Below, piece by piece: positions 49,282-59,458 of a DNA stretch of 64,000 nucleotides; positions within the stretch are counted from its first letter, which is position 1; each line of letters starts with the position of its first letter. This DNA comes from Argyresthia goedartella. Its lineage: Eukaryota > Arthropoda > Insecta > Lepidoptera > Argyresthiidae. The stretch lies in NCBI GenBank assembly GCA_949825045.1, contig OX463822.1, forward strand, positions 1,245,001-1,309,000, given 5' to 3'. The notes beneath the pieces were generated by a model, which saw only the letters and a list, made by a program, of their open reading frames with translations, did no database searches and was not told the DNA's origin. Made by a program: the position numbers and the translations under genes.

Positions 49282-49690
49282 AGGGTTCCGTACCCGAAGG
49301 GTTCCAAACGGGACCCTATTACTAAGACTCCGCTGTCCGTCCGTCCGTCCGTCCATCCATCCGTCTGTCACCAGGCTGTATCTCAAGAATCTAGCTAGCT
49401 AGAGAGTTGAAATTTTCACAGATTATGTATTTATGTTGCCGCTATAACAACAATTACTAAAAAACAGGATAAAAGAAATATTTAAGGGGGCTCCCATACA
49501 ACAATACCACATACAAACTTATGGATGCACCTGGTTACGTACATGGTGTGTGAAAGTAACCGCACCAATAACTTTGTAAACAATATTTTGCTGTGTAAAA
49601 TCCAAACTATTCACTCCACACCATCGCTTCCATTGAACGGTGGTACGGAACCCTTCGTGCGCGATTTAGACTCGCACTTGACCGGTTTTA
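49282..49690 (+). repeat. dispersed repeat bounded by agggttccgta … ggaacccttc
   Basis: Shares its start (agggttccgta, gtccgtccgtccgtcc) and end (acggaacccttcgtg, gactcgcacttg) with 53785-54412. A common lepidopteran repeat of unknown class; no coding content. Confidence 0.65.
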
Positions 49691-49779
49691 CATTTTACAT
49701 TGCGGCTATTTTACTACTTGATTTTGATTGAATCTAAAATTACCTATAAATTGGTTCACAGTCCCCCCTGTTAGCGAGG

Positions 49780-50480
49780 TCTACTGCCCACAGGGCCACT
49801 AGTTATTGTTATTATTAACATTTATATGAATCCGCGGGATTTAATGTGAATCTGTTGACAGTTGTGCACTACAGCCAATATAACGGCGAAGGGAATTTAA
49901 ATCGAATTACACTCTAGTTTGTATTGCTACCAACTGCAAATAATCCACAACGTTTTGATATCGAAATTAACGCAACCCAAGAAACATATATTTTGTAAAT
50001 TATAATTGTTCTAAACTGTAATGAAATGCATGGCAGAAGCAAACAGGTTCATTCATCAAATAAATTGGTTTTCTTTCCTAATTTTTATCACACTGAATAT
50101 TTTGTTTACATTTTTTTATAGTCTGTAAATCCCTAGCGATAACACAACGTTTACTTAATTGCCAACATAGCAACATAGAACGTTTTGTTTTTGCATTTAT
50201 CGAACCATTTGTAATGCCAAAATAAAGTGATATTTTTGCCTGTCTGATGTATCATTTGTAACTTATATCAAAACAATTTTGATGTCTCAAATTAAAATAA
50301 GAGTGATCGTTATATTTAGTACTTTCTATTATTTTACTTAGGGCTTTTCTGAAAAACATCAAATAACAATAACACCCAACCCAATAACGAAACAAATACA
50401 GCTAATCCTACCTTTTTGACAGAAGATAAAATGTTATTTGATAATTCTTTGTAAATATTTGATAAATCTGCTTTAAGAGA
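49780..50480. other. intergenic DNA upstream of UBTD
   Basis: AT-rich, no repeat or gene recognised. It should hold the UBTD promoter, but no TATA or initiator stands out. Confidence 0.4.
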
Positions 50481-50491
50481 ATGTGGTCATA

Positions 50492-50585
50492 ATGGGCGGT
50501 TGTATTGGAATAACCAGGAGAGGAAGCGGCCCCATAGAAGAGTCCTCGGGTAGCGCTTCGCGTCCGAATTCCGGTAGCTGTCCCG
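50492..50585 (+). CDS. UBTD: UBTD exon 1
   Basis: 31 codons plus 1 base. [13 protein letters not shown] then a Ser/Pro-rich link. Gly2 is free for myristoylation. Donor gtagga is weak, but its phase fits exon 2 exactly. Confidence 0.88.
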
Positions 50586-53500
50586 GTAGGACCCATCTCT
50601 TGTCGCCGTGGGGCCTTGTTGCTTCATCCTTCTACTACTTTTTCATTACCCTCTAAATCCCCACTTCCTTTATAGGTGGTCTTCGTAAAAACCTCTCTCT
50701 ATGCCACGAGACGATTCGATGGAAGTCCGACGTTCCTTTGACGGAGGGTCAGCTTCGTAGTAAACGTGATGAGTTCTGGGATACGGCGCCCGCCTTCGAG
50801 GGCCGCAAGGAAATCTGGGACGCTCTGCGGGCGGCGGCAGTGGCGGCCGAGGCGATGGACTTCCAGCTGGCGCAGGCTATACTCGATGGTGCTAGTGTCA
50901 CAGTGCCTAATGGCTACCTCACAGAGTGCTATGACGAATGGGGGACGAGATATCAGGTATGTTACTGAACACCACTCTCTTGTTTATTAGTATTAAGCTA
51001 GAAACTTGTCAGTGGTTACTTTTCCATTTCACATCTAAGTATTCAATTGTTAGTCAAGGCTTATCGACACTCTGACCAGGCTGTGGGATCCTTTTGCAAT
51101 CCTAAAGCACTGGCTATCTATCTTGGGAATACAGGTCTTAGATTATGGGCCTATGAATGTCCTGCCTTACTTTATCTCCAGATTATCTAAACTAACATTA
51201 CATTTCTTGTGTTTTTTTTTAAAGAAAGCTATTTCATTGGCAGGTTCTTCTAAACCTTTGACTTTGACATTCATTATATTTTTGTACTGGCCAATGACAT
51301 GGCTTTGTTAACAAAAAATCATAAGATTAGTATTGCGAGTTTAGTGCATACCACAAAAGGCACAGATTTTTGTGTCCCTGGAGGCAAAAGAAAGGAATTT
51401 ACTAAAGCTATCTATATCATATCAATGAACTAACATTTGTCTTCCACAAAAGTGGAAGAATGTAACTCGTGTTGTTTGGAATCCTTTTGCCGTGATGATG
51501 GTTTGCTGGAAGAAATCCCTTGATAGAGATAAGCTAGCTTTTGGTCATGTTTTTCCATTTACATGTGTCTGTATATTTAGTTTTTTGTTTCCTAGATGAA
51601 CTTGCAGCAGCAGAACTTTGCAGCATCTAGACTACTTTCACTTACTCCTCTGTTCTCAGACTTTATGGTCCAAATGATTGACCCAGGTCAAATTATTTTA
51701 TTTATTTGACAGCAGGACAGCTTATTCAACTTCTAGTGGGCCAGAAAGTGATTGATATAGTCATGGTTGCATCCAGATTCAAAATGAACCCCTATTACAT
51801 TGATATCTCCCATTCCAGGTCCCAATCTACTGCCTCTCTCCACCCATCAACATGGTGAAAGAGACGAGCGGCCGCGACTCGCCGGCCGAGTGGTCAGAAC
51901 CGGTGGAGGGTGGGGCAGAGGTCTCGCTGCGGCTGCGGCTCTCACACACATGTAAAGATGTTGTGCTGGCTGTCTACTCAAAGCATACTGTTGCGCAGTG
52001 CAAGAATAAGTTGCATGTAAGTCTGTTTATACTTACTGCCCCTGGAGTGTGCCACACTTTCACCCGTATCTATTTTATCAAGTGTCTGTGTATTTTTTGT
52101 GTGAGTGATTTTGTTGTAAAATTTTGAGTTGCACCGGGCTTGCTATGGGAGCTTTTTGTCTTGTTTGTTTTTGTCTTTTAGGTAATGGAAAACAGAGTGA
52201 GGAAACCTTCATATCGCCATAGCTGCGGCGATGGGCTAGTCCCCTGTCAAGTCAACAGGCTAAACATGAGCATGACTATACCTCTGCTATCCTACATGGG
52301 AAAAGGCAAGCCAACAGGCATGCTATAGTTTGACTGTCATTTTATAACCTCTTTTACCTCAGACACAGCACAACATCACATCATTACATTGGGGATAAAG
52401 AAATAAAAAACCCCGGAACTTGGATGTTTACATGTTTGTGACATCGCTGTTTCTGGTTCCTACAACACAGGGTACCCTAGTGTGGAGCCAGAAGCATTGT
52501 ATGCGCCTGTATGTAAGTGTTGTTGTTATTGCAATGAGGAAGACTATGCAAAACTTTTTAGTAGAGGGCACTGAGTGTGTGTGTGTGTGTGCGTGTGTGT
52601 ACATTGTCAATAGCAAAAAAGAGATACAATCATCTCAGTTTCTATCAATATCTAGGTGGATATTGACAATTTATTTCTCTGAATAGCGAAACTCTTTCAG
52701 CCTTACTAATAAAAGAAGTTATTTACAGTGTTTTGTCTTGCTTTGTCATTTACTTGATGTATGAAAAGGACAAAACACTGTCTAAGTTAAACAGTGAATA
52801 ACTTTTTTTTTATTAGTAAGGCCGTTTTAGTCTGTGATTCATTTGTTTAGTAACCTCAGATGAATGAAACTCTTTGCTTAATTACTCTGAGTTTATTATC
52901 TATAAACTTTAGCACCCTCTAAGTGGAACTAATTTGACAGATTGCTTTTCAAATATAACAAACAATTAATACAAATGTGATTGCGCAAAATAAATAATAG
53001 GGGAAAAATAAATGGGGCCAGCATGTCACCCACTTGGTACCCAGGAGTTGGCACTAGAAGGCAAGGTTGCCGGCCGAGACGATGGGAGGACGAATTAAGC
53101 CTAATCTTGGGACCACACCGGACTAAACTATAGTCTTTTTTTATTTAGCTGCAGAAAAAAATACTGTTGTTACCACGCGCCACGTATTAAGAGCGCTGAG
53201 CGACGTTGGCGGGAATTACTGCGCATATGTACAAGTATTGAAAAGTGACTACTGCGCGTTCAAGGCTACCGCTCATAACTCGTGGCGCGAGATATACTTT
53301 GCCATTTGACACATGCCGCGTCCACACTGAAGGAGCGGTGCTAGGAGCCGTGGCGAGCGCGACTGACTTTAGTGTGGTTACCTACCACATAGTGTAAATT
53401 ATATGATGTATTTGCTTGATTGCGTTAGCTGGTAGGTATGGGAGGCGAAGCCAATAAATTCACGAATATCACGGGAATCGGAACGAGAAATAAACTAAAA

Positions 53501-55827
53501 TAGTAAAAATTTCGGAGCGGACCGATCATTGAAGTATTTTGACAACCTTCTTCGAGGAAAGTCGAAATTGCTGCGCTTCTTGAATGCATGCTTGCCTGCG
53601 CCTTGATGCCAGCGTAGTATGTTTAGTATGTAGAAGTGGATTGGGAATTAATTGCTGGTGAGTTTTGGCCATCAGCAATTCCTGTTAAAACCCATTTTTG
53701 TCGGGTTTGAGTTAGTAAGTCTGGGCAGCCTAGAAAAAAAACAAAAGCGCGGGGAAGGAACAAAAGCGCAGCCCGGTTTTTAGGGTTCTGTAGAGAAACA
53801 AGGAACCCTTATAGTGTCGTCAAGTCTTTCTGTCCGTCCGTCCGTCCGTATATCACAGCAACTTTATGCAGAAACTATTAGGACTACACAGTTGAAACTA
53901 TATTCTGTAAACCGCTTTAAGATTTTTATACAAAAATTGAAAAATTAAAATAATTATAAACAGAAACCAAAAATTTGTCTTTATCAAACCTACATGTGTG
54001 GGGTGTCTATAGATAGGTCTTTAAAAGTGACGTTGATGTTCCTAAAACCATTTTTCCTCAATCGTTAAAGAGACAGACCCTGCCAAAGTGGACAAATGTG
54101 TACTCCCGGGAGGGGAGCGGGTTAAAGTTAGAGGGGGGGGGGGGGGGGGGGGGCTCTAACTTTTAAAGTAAGAGAGTAAAAAATTTACAATAAATATATG
54201 CTGTGTATCACAATACACACTTTCAACCAAAATTGGTTTGAACAAAATAAAATAAGCAGTTTTTTAAATATAAAACATTAAAAACTGCAAAGATAACTTT
54301 GCCATTCATACAAACGTTATGAAAAACAAAGTTACAACACAAACATCCATTCACATAATTACTTGCTACAACGGAACCCTTCATGGGCGAGTCCGACTCG
54401 CACTTGGCCTTTTTTTACAAATATCCATATTTTGTTCCATAAATTTTCGTGATAATCAAATTATTCGCATTGTTTGAGTAATGCACTGTACATATACAAA
54501 CCTTGGTCCGCATCACTGCACTGCTGGCCACCACGCTGTGATGGCCAGCAGCTTTAGGCTTGCTCGTCATACCTACGGTCTTGTCCTGTATTCCAGCCTG
54601 TCCATCAAAGGCCTGGAGCTGCCCTTTCGGCCCCCAACAGTGCTGCCAGCAACGCAGTCATTATTGACCGCGGCAGTAATTTACTGCAAACAAGTGGAAT
54701 TATTATTATAAATATGTACAATCGAACCAACTGAATCATGACTCACTTGCCTGATAATTCGTTTGAAACTTTCAAACTTGTAAGATCTATCGCTATGTCA
54801 GTGTCTCATCAAATGATAACAAGTTCGTTACCAAGAAAATAAACCTTCAAGCGAATTTCGACCTACTTGCATTTAAGGGGTTTAGCAAAATAAGCTTATG
54901 GTGGGTCATGATTCAGATGGTTCGATAGTACATAACCCGACTCCATTTTCTTTCAATACCAAATACATACCTATGAATGTACTTGATTAAGAATATGGCG
55001 TATGAAAGTAGCGGCACCGATAACTTTCTAAAATACATTTTGCGGTCTAAAATCCAACCTAGGTATTGACTTTTTCCTGATGTCCAGTTTATGTATTCTG
55101 GTAACTCGAGGAACCTACATTTTGATTTTGTCTCGGTGCATATTGATAAACCTGTAAAATAAATCGGACGAAATCATAAGATAATAAAAAATTAAGAAGA
55201 AAGAAAGAAATTAAGGAAAGAGACTAATCAGTCGCGCTCGCGTCCGCCACATACGTCCTGTCAGTGTGGACCGGCCTCACAGTCGCGCTCGCGTCCGCCA
55301 CATACGTCCTGTCAGTGTGGACCGGCCTCACAGTCGCGCTCGCGTCCGCCACATACGTCCTGTCAGTGTGGACCGGGCACCGGCCTCACAGTTAATACCA
55401 TTTAATAAAAAAGTATCCATATTTGCACCATGTTGTTGTTTTTATGTGACACAGTCTTTTATTTACGGTTCGAAGCATTCTACCGAGCACCACTATATAT
55501 TTTACAATGGTATCACTGCCTCGTATATTTTTTGCAGCTAAATAAAAGCAGACTAGAGTTGCGTTAGGTTGGGACTGCACAGAGGCGAATGGAACTATGA
55601 AATATCAGTAGCTTTTTATCGTAGCAAATAGGCATGACATATTCTCTACCATCTACTGTAAATAACCCGTATCCCGACAGGCCCAAGAGAACATTGAGCC
55701 CTGGCGCCAGCGCTGGTTCTACGGGGGCAAGCTCATCGGCGACCGCCTCCTCATCGAAGAAGCCAAGATCACCGCCGGGTATGTTGTGCAGGTGATTGTG
55801 AATACCGACCCTCCGCCGCCGAGCTAG
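50492..55827 (+). CDS. UBTD: ubiquitin domain-containing protein UBTD1/2-like, 4 exons, 239 aa
   Basis: Exons 50492-50585, 50676-50956, 51819-52016 and 55681-55827; all GT/AG, phases consistent, 240 codons with TAG. The start MGGCIG fits an N-myristoylation signal as in vertebrate UBTD proteins. The UBTD N-terminal domain follows (about residues 40-125: [54 protein letters not shown]), then VPIYCLSPP, then a C-terminal ubiquitin-like fold (about 150-230) ending [16 protein letters not shown]. Length is close to vertebrate UBTD1 (227). The family is linked to E2/E3 ubiquitin-conjugation control and is highly conserved. Intron 3 (3.7 kb) carries a SINE, two MITEs and a minisatellite. Confidence 0.96.
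50676..50956 (+). CDS. UBTD: UBTD exon 2
   Basis: 281 nt, acceptor tttatag, donor gtatgt. Encodes almost the whole UBTD N-terminal domain, nearly identical to vertebrate proteins in [19 protein letters not shown]. Confidence 0.96.
51819..52016 (+). CDS. UBTD: UBTD exon 3
   Basis: 66 codons, phase 0: [13 protein letters not shown], a Ser/Glu-rich link, and the first half of the ubiquitin-like fold ([20 protein letters not shown]). Donor gtaagt. Confidence 0.95.
52385..52525 (+). mobile_element. SINE family 1, head missing
   Basis: ccccggaacttggatgttta, gtaccctagtgtggagcc and tgtatgcgcctgtatgtaag match the body of 30587-30800. A GT-rich microsatellite follows at 52577-52601. Confidence 0.65.
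52700..52822. mobile_element. short MITE, 123 bp
   Basis: Inverted ends gccttactaataaaa / ttttattagtaaggc with a nested inverted pair acagtgttttgtc…gacaaaacactgt. Nearly the whole element can fold back. Confidence 0.75.
53010..53135 (+). mobile_element. RTE-like LINE C-terminal fragment
   Basis: [11 protein letters not shown] and, after a frame change, GRRDDGRT-type residues then an NLGTTPD end: the basic C-terminal region of an RTE-like RT. Degraded. Confidence 0.5.
53785..54412 (+). repeat. dispersed repeat bounded by agggttctgta … ggaacccttc
   Basis: Second copy of the family at 49282-49690, with gtccgtccgtccgt, ending acggaacccttcatgggcg, gactcgcacttggcc. Contains the poly-G hairpin. 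Confidence 0.65.
54123..54163. repeat. (G)21 run inside a perfect 10-bp stem
   Basis: aaagttagag – 21 G – ctctaacttt. The run spans 54133-54153. Confidence 0.85.
54720..54927. mobile_element. MITE, 208 bp, with GTAC TSD
   Basis: Ends aatcgaaccaactgaatcat and its near-complement atgattcagatggttcgata, about 29 bp. The 4-bp flanks GTAC are at 54716-54719 and 54928-54931. No coding content. Confidence 0.75.
55229..55390 (+). repeat. 51-bp minisatellite, 3 units
   Basis: Unit begins cagtcgcgctcgcgtccgcc and ends gtgtggaccggcctca. Units at 55229-55279 and 55280-55330 are the same; the third has a small insertion (gggcac). Period 51 keeps a frame open ([13 protein letters not shown]), but it lies in UBTD intron 3, 290 bp before exon 4. 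Confidence 0.9.
55681..55827 (+). CDS. UBTD: UBTD exon 4 (terminal)
   Basis: 49 codons with [21 protein letters not shown] and [16 protein letters not shown] complete the ubiquitin-like fold; a PPPPS end follows. Acceptor cccgacag. Confidence 0.95.
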   Translation, partial: AQENIEPWRQRWFYGGKLIGDRLLIEEAKITAGYVVQVIVNTDPPPPS

Positions 55828-55940
55828 TGGTCCATGCAAGTCGGCAGGCTCTACTGTCCGCCCGAGATGTTTCTATAGCACATTTGGAAAGTTACATTGT
55901 CTATGAGCATTAGGCTCTTGCCTATCGGGGATGGGCATCC

Positions 55941-56002
55941 TCCCGGGAACATTCCCTGGAATATTCCCTGTTTTGGGAATATTTCCCGGAATATTCCGGG
56001 AG
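55941..56002. repeat. GGAATATTCC-rich imperfect palindrome
   Basis: cccgggaacattccctggaa…tgtttt…ttcccggaatattccggg: the whole block folds on a TGTTTT centre and includes GGAATATTCC at 55958-55967 and 55988-55997. Confidence 0.8.
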
Positions 56003-56050
56003 TTAACAAGCCGCCCATCTATAGGCGCGAAAGATGGAATGCGCGTTAGC

Positions 56051-56056
56051 AATAAA
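56051..56056 (+). other. UBTD: likely UBTD polyadenylation signal
   Basis: AATAAA, 224 bp after the stop codon and the first clear one downstream. Confidence 0.5.
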
Positions 56057-56403
56057 CTCGAGTCAGTTCCGTATTAAATATCTATGGAATGTCGAAGATT
56101 ATCCGAGCTAATTTGTTTTCCATCTCTCGGTACTTATCGGGTATGTTTCGAATGCTAAAGCAATAATGCTTAGCACGGGCTAAGCTTTACGTATGCACAT
56201 CCACAAAGAGCTACTGAAAAGGAACTGATCCGTGACGCGAATCACCAAGTTTACTTTGAGTCACTTCCTGTTATATTTAAATGGAACGGCGCTACGGGCT
56301 GAGGACTCGCCTGTGATTCAGTTAGTGTATATGAGTCAGTAGCCTGAGTTATCAACTGAACGAATAACGGCCCAAGTTTTATAAAAACACCGCATATACC
56401 AAC

Positions 56404-56501
56404 ACTCATAGACAATAACGTTTCACATTACATACCATTACACAGTATGGCAACTCATAGACAATAAAGTTCCAAATTACATACCATTACACAGTATGGC
56501 A
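56404..56501. repeat. 49-bp tandem duplication
   Basis: actcatagacaataa at 56404 and 56453, both running to cattacacagtatggca with few differences. Confidence 0.85.
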
Positions 56502-56559
56502 TGTGTATGTAACTGTATGGCTGAGTTTACCCGAAAAACGATGTGCTCGTAGATACATC

Positions 56560-57590
56560 ACTCAGCCTCCCACGATAAGATAAATCGCGGTAAACTCACT
56601 TTCGAACTAAATGCTTAGTTGTGACAAATGCAATTTAAAACGCAGGAACATACAGAAAAATACCTTTTTTAGAACTTCCTCTGATATTTATTTTACGCCC
56701 ACCTGCATTTAAAAAATGGACCTGGCCAGATGGTGACGAAGGTGTACCAATAAGGCACTAGTAGTACCATCAGCCGGCTAAATTTCTTGTTCAATTTACA
56801 ATGATAACCCATATTAGTACGATTTGTTTCAAAACACTTCGAAACTCGACTTGTGTTTAGATTACTATCACGGTCTGTGAGGTCAAAAGATTGCTTTATC
56901 GATTTTTAAAACAATGCCTAGCGAAATTTAGTATCCATTCTACATTAAATACACTTTCGTAACAATACCTAGACTGAGACTAATATAACACTGTAATCTA
57001 ACAACAATGTGTTTTAGATTCATTAAGATGTCCATCATAAACGAAAAGCTCATTGACAAATAGTTTGATGTACAATGAAAAACAGAATCAGCAAAGCCGG
57101 CAGCTAAATCCTTTTCTATGTGTACTACAAAAGCACTTCTTGCTTTCAAGCATGCTAGGAAGGATTTTCTGCACAAATTTTCCAACCTTAGAAACTTTCT
57201 CATAACAAAAAGGCCCCAATGACGTAGAATAAGGAACCGATTTCTAATTACAGACTAATTTATAATGTACAGAATAACAAAGCTTCGAGCCGGTTGGCCC
57301 CTGTTGAGAGAATAATGAATTATTGCACTCGAAATAGACCACAGGTCCAACAAATGTTAAATGGTCTTGAGTAAGTAAAGGAGTTCTCTTGATATATCGA
57401 TTGGTTACTGAAATAGGTACTTTCATTTCTTGACACTTGCAAAGATTATAAAATTTTAAAAAACTTGGGGAGTGATTAAGTTCTAGTTTAGGAATGTTAT
57501 GAATTTTATTTATACGCGGATTCTTTGAAACGGACTGAATGTAATTTGAATATCGCCGTAAAATTATGAGGACTAATTTTACTAATATAA
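56560..57590. other. intergenic, unresolved
   Basis: Small minus-strand frames at 56940-57203 and 57244-57426 show no recognisable motif. No gene called. Confidence 0.4.
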
Positions 57591-57594
57591 GGCT

Positions 57595-57850
57595 GGTATT
57601 TAATCACACATCAAAATACTGATTTGCACAGCAAAAAAGGATCAGCAAAAACACTTTTTATGTTTTAAATATTTTATGTGTATTCAAGTTTATGTTTTAA
57701 GTATTTTTTGTTGTTCTTGCATGTTTAACCTAACGCGAAGGATAAAGGGGGCTTCGCTTCCCTCACCCGCTTTACCCTTCACCTAAGCTTTTTTGCCCTG
57801 ATATTTGCTGTGCAAATCAGTATTTTTAATGTGCAGTTTAATATTTCCCG
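57595..57850. mobile_element. MITE with inner hairpin
   Basis: Ends tatttaatcacacatcaaaa…tgatttgcacagcaaa and complement of tttgctgtgcaaatcagtat…aatgtgcagtttaatatt. Inside, gaaggataaag…ctttacccttc forms a second stem with a cttcgcttcc loop (57737-57783). Related to 23779-23960. Confidence 0.7.
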
Positions 57851-58142
57851 TAATATAACGCGGCAGTGTAAAATTGTATAGTTCTGAACTGGTGATGTTA
57901 GCCTCAGCAATGAATGCATTTCTGGGACACATCGGGTCTGTAAATTATTTACGTAAATGATGATTATTCTGTGTATAAAATAAATATAAGAGTGGAATCA
58001 TTATTAGAAATAATCATCAATCATCCGGTGTATTTTTCGTTGAATCTGTCACGCAGTGTCGTTTCCATGACAAACTATTCACGATGGCCGGATAAGCCCT
58101 GTGTGACAGAAAAATCACGATTTTATTTACAAAATGTATGGT

Positions 58143-58298
58143 TTATCCGGACACAGAGCTTATCCGGACACAGAGCTTATCCGCGACACAGAGCTTATCC
58201 GGACACAGAGCTTATCCGCGACACAGAGCTTATCCGGACACAGAGCTTATCCGGACACAGAGCTTATCCGCGACACAGAGCTTATCCGGACATTGTGC
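58143..58298 (+). repeat. 17/18-bp minisatellite, 9 units
   Basis: Unit types: A ttatccggacacagagc (17 bp), B ttatccgcgacacagagc (18 bp). Order A A B A B A A B A'. An inverted relative (cggataagccctgtgtga) lies just upstream at 58087-58104. Confidence 0.9.
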
Positions 58299-58399
58299 AC
58301 AGGCTCTTACTGTTTGATGAATATCGCAAAATTGGAAATTATAAATTAGTTGGCCTAAAATAAGTTAACGTTCCCGCTTTCTTTGTTCTAAAATACTAA

Positions 58400-58950
58400 T
58401 ATGAAATTGCCAATGCGTTTTTAACTTTTTTATATAGGTGTAGACATCGCAAGGTATCTTGGCACCTGAGCGTGGCCACCATCTCTCTCGCCCATGTTCG
58501 CATATCTCTATCATGTTCCCATGCGCCGCTCCTTCCTGCTCCTCCCTGCAGGGTATGGCAGGGTGCTGCAGCAGGCGGCGACTCTCAGGCGCCAACCACA
58601 CTAACAACCATGAAGTTCTAATGATAATTGCATTCTGCGGATACAATGTGTTGCCATATTACAGTTGAAATGTATTAGAAGGTATAATATTAAACAGAGT
58701 ACAATATACTGACTCAGGTCCGTTTTACTCCTAGATTTTTGCTACATTCCTTGCATCTCGATGTCTTTAAACATTAGGGTCTTGAATCCTGTCAGGCGGT
58801 GAGCTAGCACCTTGAAACATGTGGGTACAGGCCGCGCCAAGTTTCTGGGGCTCTGAGCGAGATGTGACCTCTCTTTCTCGCAAAGGGCGCATAGGGTAAG
58901 GTGGGATGAGAGAGAGCGAGACAGAGAGCGGGAGGTGAGTGATGGATGAC
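58400..58950. other. moderately GC-rich stretch, no gene recognised
   Basis: Open short frames occur on both strands at 58459-58668 with no motif. A purine-rich agagagagcgagacagagagcggg run lies at 58908-58933. Confidence 0.35.
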
Positions 58951-58952
58951 TG

Positions 58953-58992
58953 TATAAAAGCAGCAGAATAGGTCTTGCAATCTTCTCGTTAG
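58953..58992 (+). promoter_or_regulatory. candidate TATA promoter
   Basis: TATAAAA at 58953-58959, then cgttagtt (58987-58994) about 30 bp on, similar to the arthropod initiator TCAGT. No coding frame follows within the next kilobase, so its role is open. Confidence 0.25.
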
Positions 58993-59458
58993 TTTTTAAA
59001 ATCGAGATTTTTTGAGATTATTTTGTTAATGAAGGGGCTGTTTATTTATTGTGCAAGACGATCTGGGAAGAGGGCGACTGCATAATGGACAGAGGATAAT
59101 GTAACTTACGTCATCGTCAGAAAGTGGTCAAAATTTTCAGAACGGGGTGGCGAAGGTAAAATAAATCTTACGTAATAAATGAACATACCCTGAGGTGGTA
59201 TACGTAATTGAGTTATCCAACATAGCAATTAACTAATACTTTAGGCCTCCGTAATGTTAAGGCCTACATATCTGTGTTAACAATTTTTGTGTTCACGTTA
59301 TCTTGAGTATTGTCTGTTTAAGTTAAATATGATTAGGCTAACGGCCAAATGCGCGACTGCTGATCAAATTAAGTGCCGCTTAAATGTCACACTGGCGCCG
59401 GCAGTTCTCGAGCGAGACCGAGTTTCGGTTGTGCACCAAGCCAAACTAACTCATTATA

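Noticed and set aside
50408..50596. Minus-strand frame antisense to UBTD exon 1
   Set aside because: Shadow frame of the real exon; no features of its own.
58365..58668. Overlapping frames on both strands in a GC-richer block
   Set aside because: No motif, no splice context, not conserved with anything I recognise.
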